A stretch of 7,703 bases of DNA, from contig CAKRLN010000099.1 of assembly GCA_934359535.1 (NCBI GenBank), positions 1 through 7,703 of the forward strand, read 5' to 3'. Every line of letters begins with the position of its first letter. Position 1 is the first letter of the stretch. The notes below the pieces were generated by a model, which ran no database searches, was not told the origin of the DNA, and worked only from the letters and a program-made list of their open reading frames with translations. This DNA is from an uncultured Lachnospiraceae bacterium (GTDB lineage Bacteria > Bacillota > Clostridia > Lachnospirales > Lachnospiraceae). The translations under genes were made by a program, and so were the position numbers. Below are positions 1 through 5,228 of the stretch, piece after piece.

Positions 1-60
1 CCACTGGTCTGTTCCGGCTGTGTGTTTTGCTGCTCTGTAAAGCCGCTCACCGCGACAGCT
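1..60 (-). other. Transcribed leader (5' untranslated) of an off-window leftward gene
   Basis: This stretch lies just downstream of the leftward promoter at 66-94, so it should be the first ~60 bases of a transcript that leaves the window on the left. I see no start codon with a Shine-Dalgarno site on the minus strand here. The minus-strand RNA can fold weakly at its 5' end (CTGT near 59-56 against ACAG further in, with an inner CGC/GCG pair). I do not recognise a known riboswitch, tRNA or rRNA start. The plus strand stays open from 22 to 288, but that frame runs through both hairpins and has no ribosome binding site, so I do not call it a gene. Confidence 0.4.
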
Positions 61-65
61 CAGTT

Positions 66-94
66 ATCATATCATGGTGCGCAGCACATGTCAA
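66..94 (-). promoter_or_regulatory. Near-consensus sigma-A promoter firing leftward
   Basis: On the minus strand the sequence has a perfect TTGACA -35 box (89-94), a 17-base spacer and a TATGAT -10 box (66-71, 5 of 6 to consensus). A TG one base before the -10 makes it an extended -10 promoter. The DNA upstream (about 95-180) is very AT-rich with A and T tracts, as in UP elements. Transcription should start near 58-60 and run off the left edge. The next gene to the left should therefore be on the same strand as the GH3 and GH31 genes but with its own promoter. No other site in the window matches the consensus this closely. Confidence 0.8.
75..86. promoter_or_regulatory. Operator-like dyad inside the promoter spacer
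   Basis: The 12 bases TGGTGC|GCAGCA form an even-spaced dyad with a central CG. The half-sites match at 5 of 6 positions (TGGTGC against TGCTGC). It sits wholly within the spacer between the -35 and -10 boxes of the leftward promoter, where a bound protein would block RNA polymerase. A central CG with short symmetric arms is typical of LacI-family operators, but it does not fit the CcpA cre consensus. The assignment is inference; a dyad this short can arise by chance. Confidence 0.35.
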
Positions 95-184
95 CTAAAT
101 TTTGTGAATTGTTTGAAGTAAATCTATTTTTTAAATTTTTGAAATTTGTATATTCAATTCATGAAATTTCAAGCATAAATAAAG
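95..184. other. AT-rich intergenic tract, no gene seen
   Basis: This segment is strongly AT-rich with repeated A and T runs and contains no credible coding region on either strand. It lies directly upstream of the leftward promoter and downstream of the hairpins behind the GH3 gene. It could act as an UP element, or it may just be spacer DNA. Confidence 0.45.
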
Positions 185-231
185 AAGAAAAGAGACCTCT
201 TCTTTCCAGTGCGAAGAAAGTCTCTTTTCTT
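185..231 (-). terminator. Long hairpin, probable terminator
   Basis: A perfect 12-base inverted repeat (arm 185-196 AAGAAAAGAGAC; arm 220-231 its exact complement) encloses a loop that folds further (TTCTT at 200-204 with AAGAA at 214-218). On the minus strand the 3' arm is T-rich and followed by a T-rich stretch (CTTTATTTATG), which suits termination of leftward transcripts from the GH3 gene. On the plus strand the arm ends in TTTTCTTAT, so weak bidirectional activity is possible. It is about 100 bases past the GH3 stop and may back up the hairpin at 261-298. Confidence 0.6.
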
Positions 232-260
232 ATCCATAAGATGATGATACAAGGTGCAAA

Positions 261-298
261 AGGGCATGACTCATATCATCTGATATGAGCAATGCCCT
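261..298 (-). terminator. Hairpin just downstream of the GH3 gene, probable terminator
   Basis: The outer arms AGGGCAT (261-267) and ATGCCCT (292-298) pair perfectly. After a 2x2 internal loop, the inner arms CTCATATCA (270-278) and TGATATGAG (281-289) also pair perfectly, giving about 16 base pairs in all. It begins 30 bases after the GH3 stop codon. In the minus-strand RNA the stem is followed by a short U run (UUUU, then GCACCUU). That tail is modest, so efficiency is uncertain; on the plus strand there is no T tract at all. Most likely it is the first terminator of the GH31-GH3 transcript. Confidence 0.6.
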
Positions 299-327
299 CT
301 CACGAATTAGGAATCTCTCTGCATTGC

Positions 328-2553
328 TTAGCAGGACATCGTAATCTCAGCCACTTCCTGAATATCCTCTAAGGATTTTCCGACGTAAATCTCATACGTG
401 CCTGGTTCCACAACAAATGCTTTTTCTTCTATATTATAATAAGTAAACGCTCTTCTTGTAAGCGGAATACTTACCCGTTTACGCTCTCCAGCTTCTAATG
501 CAATCTTATCAAAGCCGCGAAGTTCCTTAACAGGTCTGTCTACCGCACTGTCTGATTTTCCTACATAGATCTGTACAATCTCCTTGCCAGCACGGTCTCC
601 AGTATTTGTCACAGTTACCTGCGCAATGGCAACGGTATCGTCCAGACCATCCGATTCCCCTGCTGCCAGTGTAAACACTCTATAATCCGAATAGTCAAAG
701 GTCGTATAGCTTAAGCCATGTCCAAAACTAAACTGTACCGGCACCTTGTATTTTTCATAATAGCGGTATCCAACATAGATTCCGTCCTTGTACGTCATTG
801 TAGTATGTGCATCCATACGTGCCTTTTCTTCCTCATTCAGAGGTCTGCCTGGATATTCTCCAAATGCAACAGCCCCACAATCCTCCATGCAGTACGGCAT
901 AGATTCCGGAAGCTTTCCGGACGGATTTACACGGCCAAACAAGACATCAGTAAGGACATTTCCAGCCTCCATACCACAGTACCACTGCCATACGATTGCC
1001 TTTGCCTTATCCTTCCATTTGCCCATTGATACGGCATTACCAGCCATGACAACAATTACTGCATCCGGATTTACTGCAAGCACTTCCGTAATCAGCTCAT
1101 CCTGCTCATATGGAAGCTCCATGGAATCGCGGTCAAAGCCCTCAACATCATAATCATGGTTCAAGCCGACAACAAGGATCACATCCTTTGCCTCTTTTGC
1201 AAGTGCAACAGCTTCCCTACGAAGCTCTGCACGCTTCTGTTTTACCTCATCGTTTACCTGTTTTCTTGCTTCAAGCACCGCATTCTGATCCTGATTCTCC
1301 TCGGTACTCTTTTCCTGCCAGTTCTCCTCACGCTCTTCCTTCGGAGTAACGTAATAGCCCCTCGCGTATGTCACCTTCGTATTTCCGCCAAGCTGGCTCT
1401 TTAAGCCCATAAGTGGAGAAATCTCATAGAGTGCCTTGATCTCTGCACTTCCGCCTCCTAATGCATGCAGACGCTCAGCATTATCGCCGATCACAAGAAG
1501 CTCCTTCATGCCCTCCTGCTTCAGTGGAAGCCTTTTTCCTTCATTCTTTAAAAGGACAAAGGACTCCTCTGCTGCTTTTCTTACGGCACTTCGATGCGCT
1601 TCTGTATTATAGCAGCCGGCTTTTCGCATCTCATGCTCTGCCGCATCCAGCATCTTAAGGCGGAACATCATCAGTAAAAGATGACGCACCTTCTCATCAA
1701 TATCACATTCTGGCACCTTTCCTGCCTTTACCGCTTCAAGCAGCGGATTGGCAAGACAGTAGTCATCAAAATCATAGGTGACCGACATTTCAAGGTCCAG
1801 CGGACTCTTTGCAGCGGCCTCAGTATGATGAACCGCACCCCAGTCAGATACGATCATGCCATCATAGCCCCACTCCTTGCGCAGAATATCTCCAAGCAGC
1901 ACATCACTCTCACAGCAGTGCGTTCCGCGGAACAAATTGTAAGCGCCCATCAGGGAATGGCTCTTTCCCTTCTTTACGGCAGCTTCAAAACCTGGAAGAT
2001 AGATTTCACGGAGTGCACGCTCATCAATCTCCACATTCACCCATAAACGCTCCGTCTCCTGACTGTTTAATGCAAAATGCTTCACACAGGCAGCGACATC
2101 ACTCTCCTGGATACCTTTAATTAACGGTACAACAAGCTCAGAGATCAGATATGGATCCTCACTCATATACTCGAAATTACGGCCATTTGCCGGAATCCGC
2201 TTAATATTGATTCCAGGTCCAAGGATAATATCCTTCCCGCGTCCTCTTGCTTCCTCACCCATAACCTTACCTGCTTCATAGGCAAGCTCCCGGTTCCAGG
2301 TTGCTGCAATTGCACTATTACTCGGACAGTAGGTGACAAAATCATCCGAATTACCAACTGGAACCCAGTTTGCCTTCGGAAATTCCTGCCTTACCCCCAT
2401 CGGTCCATCCGACATATGAACTGGAGGAATTCCAAGTCTTTTCACCTCTCCTGAGGAAAAAAGTCCGTCTCCATGAATCATCTTTACTTTTTCCTCAAGA
2501 GTAAGCTGTCCAAGAAGTGCCTCAATCTTCTGATTCATTTCTTCTAATCTCAT
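328..2553 (-). CDS. Glycoside hydrolase family 3 beta-glucosidase-type enzyme
   Basis: This 741-residue protein hydrolyses terminal beta-linked sugars, most likely beta-glucosides, from the non-reducing end with retention of configuration. The N-terminal barrel shows the family landmarks: the DGP loop (D49), GRNFEYMSEDP (124-134), the KHF substrate-binding pair (K158, H159) and the SDW nucleophile motif (D237). The second alpha/beta domain contains EGFDR (471-475), and a fibronectin-III-like domain ends the protein (about 640-735). There is no signal peptide, so it should be cytoplasmic. A highly charged segment (about 403-448) lies where some relatives carry a PA14 domain. The ATG follows AAGGGG (2561-2566) with 7 bases of spacing. 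It lies 82 bases downstream of the GH31 gene on the same strand and is probably cotranscribed with it. The family also includes beta-xylosidases and alpha-arabinofuranosidases, so substrate is less certain than fold; the alpha-xylosidase neighbour favours glucose-terminated xyloglucan fragments. Confidence 0.93.
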   Translation of the reverse strand: MRLEEMNQKIEALLGQLTLEEKVKMIHGDGLFSSGEVKRLGIPPVHMSDGPMGVRQEFPKANWVPVGNSDDFVTYCPSNSAIAATWNRELAYEAGKVMGEEARGRGKDIILGPGINIKRIPANGRNFEYMSEDPYLISELVVPLIKGIQESDVAACVKHFALNSQETERLWVNVEIDERALREIYLPGFEAAVKKGKSHSLMGAYNLFRGTHCCESDVLLGDILRKEWGYDGMIVSDWGAVHHTEAAAKSPLDLEMSVTYDFDDYCLANPLLEAVKAGKVPECDIDEKVRHLLLMMFRLKMLDAAEHEMRKAGCYNTEAHRSAVRKAAEESFVLLKNEGKRLPLKQEGMKELLVIGDNAERLHALGGGSAEIKALYEISPLMGLKSQLGGNTKVTYARGYYVTPKEEREENWQEKSTEENQDQNAVLEARKQVNDEVKQKRAELRREAVALAKEAKDVILVVGLNHDYDVEGFDRDSMELPYEQDELITEVLAVNPDAVIVVMAGNAVSMGKWKDKAKAIVWQWYCGMEAGNVLTDVLFGRVNPSGKLPESMPYCMEDCGAVAFGEYPGRPLNEEEKARMDAHTTMTYKDGIYVGYRYYEKYKVPVQFSFGHGLSYTTFDYSDYRVFTLAAGESDGLDDTVAIAQVTVTNTGDRAGKEIVQIYVGKSDSAVDRPVKELRGFDKIALEAGERKRVSIPLTRRAFTYYNIEEKAFVVEPGTYEIYVGKSLEDIQEVAEITMSC

Positions 2554-2600
2554 AAAATATCCCCTTATGACACAATTTTATAATTCTGATATGATACACG

Positions 2601-2632
2601 AATTGCTCCGCTGCAATGCAGCTTTCGCAATT
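2601..2632 (-). other. Hairpin between the GH31 and GH3 genes
   Basis: Outer arms AATTGC (2601-2606) and GCAATT (2627-2632) and inner arms GCTGC (2610-2614) and GCAGC (2618-2622) pair perfectly around a 3-base loop, with a small internal bulge (3 against 4 bases). It starts 3 bases beyond the GH31 stop codon. The minus-strand RNA has no U tract after the stem, so it is unlikely to be an efficient terminator. It could be a stabilising 3' stem-loop or processing site that sets the ratio of the two enzymes. I found no convincing separate promoter for the GH3 gene in this gap. Confidence 0.5.
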
Positions 2633-2635
2633 TTA

Positions 2636-4990
2636 TCATAACTCTACAGTCACAGTATTTTCGCATCCGGTCAGGAATGTGCTTTCACCGTCTACGGAAA
2701 GCCCGGCTCCATCTGCACTCTTTGCTTTTACGTTGACAAGCTCAACGCGGTATGGCTTCTTTGCATCCGTTTTTACTGTAATGGTATTGCCGGATTTTGT
2801 AATCTCTGCGGTAAAATCAAGCTCACCTGCCATGTTATACACCTCTGCCTTTGCAGCTTTTCCATCCTCTAACGCGAAGGTACGGAGTAATACATTGTCT
2901 GCATAATCATATTCCGGATTATCCTCGCATGCACCAACTGCAACGATGGTGTTTGGACGTACCATAAGCGGAATCTCGCAGTAACCGTATTTTCCGGTAT
3001 ACCAGTTGCCGCTCTCCTGCGTTTCGCCGGTAAAGAAATTCGTCCAGCTTCTTCTTGTTCCATCCGGATCAAGTGGCAGATAGTACTCGCCAATGCTGTT
3101 CTCATTAAAGACCGGGGCAACAAGAAGATTATCTCCAAGCATATACTGGCGGTCAAGGTAATTGCACATACGGTCGCCGGTAAACTCAAGCACCATACTT
3201 CTCATAGATGGAACACCCTCGGTGTGTGCAGTCACTGCTGTTTTGTAAAGATATGGCATTAATTTTGCTTTTAATCTTGTAAAGAATCTTACAACATCAA
3301 CGGCTTCCTCATCATAAGCCCACGGTACACGGTAAGAAGTGCTTCCGTGCAGTCTGCTGTGGGAAGAAAGAAGACCAAATGCACACCATCTCTTATAAAC
3401 ATCCGGTGTGGAAGTACTTTCAAAGCCCCCAATATCATGACTCCAGAAACCAAAGCCGGACATCTGAAGGGATAATCCCCCACGAAGGCTTTCTTCCATA
3501 GACTCATAATCAGACCAGCAGTCTCCACCCCAGTGTACCGGGAATTTCTGTCCGCCAACCGTTGCTGAACGTGCAAAAAGTACAGCCTGTCCTTTTCCTT
3601 TTTTACGCTCTAACAGATCAAACACCGTCTTATTATATAAGTAGGTATAGTAATTATGCATTTTCTCCGGATCCATGCCGTTATAATATACACAGTCCGT
3701 CGGAATCCGCTCACCAAAGTCGGTCTTAAAGCAGTCTACTCCCATATCAAGTAAAACCTCTAATTTATCCTGGAACCACTTGCAGGCATCCGGGTTTGTA
3801 AAGTCCACAATTGCCATTCCAGGCTGCCACATATCCCACTGCCATACAGAACCATCCGGTCTCTTTAACAGATAGCCCTTTTCCATTCCTTCAAAGAATA
3901 ATGGGGACTCCTGTGCAATGTAGGAGTTGATCCATACGCAGATCTTTAAGCCCTTTGCCTTGATGCGGCTTAACATACCCTTTGGATCTGGGAAAACCCT
4001 TGAATCCCATGTAAAATCAGACCAGTGGAAATCCTTCATCCAGAAGCAGTCAAAATGGAATACCTTCATTGGGATTCCGCGGTCTAACATGCCATCAATA
4101 AAGCTCATAACGGTCTCTTCGTCATAGTTCGTAGTAAAGGAAGTAGAAAGCCACAGCCCGAATGTCCAAGGTGCTGGCAGAGCCGGCTTTCCTGTCAGAT
4201 CGGTATATCTTCTTAATACATCCTTCATTTCCGGTCCATTGATAAAGAAGTAGTCAAGACTTTCCCCCTTTACCGAGAACTCTGCCTTTGTAACTGCCTC
4301 AGTTGCAAGCTCCATGGATACACGGTCAGAATGGTTGATAAAAATACCATAGCCTTTATTGGAAATATAAAATGGAATGTTCTTATAGGACTGGTCTGTG
4401 GATGTACCACCATCCTCGTTCCAGATGTCTATAGACTGTCCGTTCTTTACGAATGGGCCAAACTGCTCACCGGTACCGTATAAAAGCTCACCGACACCGA
4501 TGGAGAGCATCTGACGCATATAAGCATCCTCGTCATCGCTCGATACGTATGCATCACCCTTCCACTGCGTTCTCATATATGCAAGGTCGCGGCCGCTGCT
4601 TGCGCACATTTTCTCATCGCCATTGTAATAGGTCATGGACCAGTTCTCTTTTGTAATGACAAGACTTGCCTTTCCGCTCTTTACGATAATCTTAGAATCA
4701 CTGTCCTCCACATCAACCTTTGCATTCTCATCAATGTTCAGCTCGAATTTCGGGCTCTTATCAAGTACCCCAAGATAATGAGAGGTCTTCACACGGATCA
4801 CCTCCGGCATCGGAGTTGTGATCTCAACGGTTAAGTTCGCACCGCCAAGGATATCCCCCCTGTGTGCAATCTTATGGGTCGGTGCACATAATGTTATCTT
4901 GTTGTCTTCGATTTTTGTAAAATATACCTCAGCTGGTGGAAAACATGCCATTCCTTCCTTCTGAAGCCAGCATCCATTACTAAATTTCAT
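2636..4990 (-). CDS. yicI: GH31 alpha-xylosidase, YicI type
   Basis: This 784-residue cytoplasmic enzyme releases alpha-linked D-xylose from the non-reducing end of xyloglucan oligosaccharides and isoprimeverose (EC 3.2.1.177 activity in the family). It resembles E. coli YicI (772 residues) along its whole length: an N-terminal beta-sandwich (about 1-245), the catalytic barrel (about 265-600) and C-terminal beta domains. The nucleophile motif KTDFGERIPT is at 422-431 (D424), and the acid/base motif HWGGDCWSDYESM at 486-498 (D490). The FHFDCFWMK loop (311-319) keeps the Cys-Phe pair (C315, F316) that marks alpha-xylosidases over alpha-glucosidases in this family. No signal peptide is present. 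The start is set by AGGAGG (4996-5001) five bases before the ATG; the frame stays open 34 codons upstream, but that part is unlike the family. It is the first gene of the leftward unit and diverges from the two-component operon. Confidence 0.95.
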   Translation of the reverse strand: MKFSNGCWLQKEGMACFPPAEVYFTKIEDNKITLCAPTHKIAHRGDILGGANLTVEITTPMPEVIRVKTSHYLGVLDKSPKFELNIDENAKVDVEDSDSKIIVKSGKASLVITKENWSMTYYNGDEKMCASSGRDLAYMRTQWKGDAYVSSDDEDAYMRQMLSIGVGELLYGTGEQFGPFVKNGQSIDIWNEDGGTSTDQSYKNIPFYISNKGYGIFINHSDRVSMELATEAVTKAEFSVKGESLDYFFINGPEMKDVLRRYTDLTGKPALPAPWTFGLWLSTSFTTNYDEETVMSFIDGMLDRGIPMKVFHFDCFWMKDFHWSDFTWDSRVFPDPKGMLSRIKAKGLKICVWINSYIAQESPLFFEGMEKGYLLKRPDGSVWQWDMWQPGMAIVDFTNPDACKWFQDKLEVLLDMGVDCFKTDFGERIPTDCVYYNGMDPEKMHNYYTYLYNKTVFDLLERKKGKGQAVLFARSATVGGQKFPVHWGGDCWSDYESMEESLRGGLSLQMSGFGFWSHDIGGFESTSTPDVYKRWCAFGLLSSHSRLHGSTSYRVPWAYDEEAVDVVRFFTRLKAKLMPYLYKTAVTAHTEGVPSMRSMVLEFTGDRMCNYLDRQYMLGDNLLVAPVFNENSIGEYYLPLDPDGTRRSWTNFFTGETQESGNWYTGKYGYCEIPLMVRPNTIVAVGACEDNPEYDYADNVLLRTFALEDGKAAKAEVYNMAGELDFTAEITKSGNTITVKTDAKKPYRVELVNVKAKSADGAGLSVDGESTFLTGCENTVTVEL

Positions 4991-4995
4991 AAATA

Positions 4996-5001
4996 CCTCC
5001 T
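4996..5001 (-). promoter_or_regulatory. Shine-Dalgarno site that fixes the alpha-xylosidase start
   Basis: The minus strand reads AGGAGG, a full anti-16S match, then five bases and ATG (4990-4988). This decides the start against upstream in-frame ATG codons at 5045-5047 and 5090-5092. Neither has a comparable site, and both would add a lysine/arginine-rich stretch foreign to YicI-type enzymes. Confidence 0.88.
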
Positions 5002-5022
5002 GAACTGCCACAGGGCAGCTTC
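5002..5022 (-). other. Leader hairpin directly before the alpha-xylosidase ribosome binding site
   Basis: CTGCC (5005-5009) pairs with GGCAG (5014-5018) around a 4-base loop. The stem extends as GAA (5002-5004) with TTC (5020-5022) past a single bulged base. It ends next to the AGGAGG site without covering it. No U run follows, so it is not a terminator; it may stabilise the mRNA 5' end or tune translation. Confidence 0.4.
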
Positions 5023-5044
5023 TTTTCCTTCTTTTTGTTCTTTG

Positions 5045-5142
5045 CATCAGTATACCTTGATGTATCTTACATTTGTACTGTGTAAATTCCACTTTTTCTA
5101 CCCGTTTTTTTGCATATCAAAAAATGCAGGTAATAATACGCA
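5045..5142. promoter_or_regulatory. Divergent control region with several short dyads
   Basis: Between the two putative transcription starts are short inverted repeats: CATCA-N8-TGATG (5045-5062, over the putative GH31 -10), TTACA-N9-TGTAA (5067-5085) and TGCAT-N8-ATGCA (5111-5128). The last is overlapped by a T7 tract (5105-5111) and an A6 tract (5119-5124). Any could be a binding site for the adjacent response regulator or another sugar regulator. Five-base dyads with free spacing are expected a few times by chance in AT-rich DNA of this size, so individual calls are weak. No CcpA cre match was seen. Confidence 0.3.
5049..5077 (-). promoter_or_regulatory. Possible promoter of the GH31-GH3 unit
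   Basis: On the minus strand TATACT (5049-5054) matches the -10 consensus at 5 of 6 positions and would start transcription near 5042, leaving a leader of about 50 bases. The hexamer 17 bases upstream (TACAAA, 5072-5077) matches the -35 consensus at only 3 of 6. Such a weak -35 would suit an activator-dependent promoter, consistent with control by the adjacent two-component system. No better -10/-35 pair was found in the divergent region on this strand. Confidence 0.35.
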
Positions 5143-5173
5143 AAAAATTATCGTACTTTTCATTTTTCCTTTA

Positions 5174-5182
5174 TGGTATAAT
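5174..5182 (+). promoter_or_regulatory. Extended -10 promoter of the two-component operon
   Basis: The plus strand reads TGGTATAAT: a perfect TATAAT -10 (5177-5182) preceded by the TGN extension (5174-5176). The hexamer at the normal -35 distance (about 5154-5159) matches poorly, which is tolerated at extended -10 promoters. An A-tract (5142-5147) lies further upstream. Transcription should begin near 5189, giving a leader of about 40 bases before the kinase ATG. Confidence 0.7.
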
Positions 5183-5216
5183 GGGACGCAAAAGAAGAAA
5201 ATTTTCAAGAGGAAAC

Positions 5217-5221
5217 AGGAG
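5217..5221 (+). promoter_or_regulatory. Shine-Dalgarno site that fixes the kinase start
   Basis: AGGAG ends 7 bases before the ATG at 5229. The frame is open back to 5073, but an upstream start would place the promoter inside the coding region, and the ATG at 5181 overlaps the -10 box. The 5229 start also places the first membrane helix at residues 18-40, as usual for this kinase type. Confidence 0.82.
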
Positions 5222-5228
5222 ATTTCAC

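Noticed and set aside
22..288. Open plus-strand frame of 88 codons at the left edge
   Set aside because: It has no ribosome binding site, runs through both strong hairpins and an AT-rich spacer, and its translation resembles no protein I recognise.
718..2120. Several plus-strand open frames of 65-121 codons inside the GH3 gene
   Set aside because: They are antisense to a gene with intact family motifs, lack ribosome binding sites and have low-complexity, cysteine- and histidine-rich translations typical of shadow frames.
2554..2600. Separate promoter for the GH3 gene (TATAAA-like sequence on the minus strand)
   Set aside because: The -10-like sequence is in AT-rich DNA and the hexamer 17 bases upstream (CAATTC) does not resemble a -35 box, so cotranscription with the GH31 gene is simpler.
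4991..5092. N-terminal extension of the alpha-xylosidase by 34 codons
   Set aside because: A full AGGAGG site lies five bases before the ATG at 4990-4988, the resulting N-terminus matches YicI-type proteins, and the extension would cover the leader hairpin and putative promoter.
5073..5228. N-terminal extension of the kinase by 52 codons
   Set aside because: It would span the extended -10 promoter at 5174-5182, has no Shine-Dalgarno site, and lies upstream of AGGAG with a well-spaced ATG at 5229.
5001..5228. CcpA catabolite-repression (cre) site in the divergent region
   Set aside because: I looked for the TG-N-N-A-N-CG-N-T-N-N-CA pattern on both strands here and found no acceptable match.
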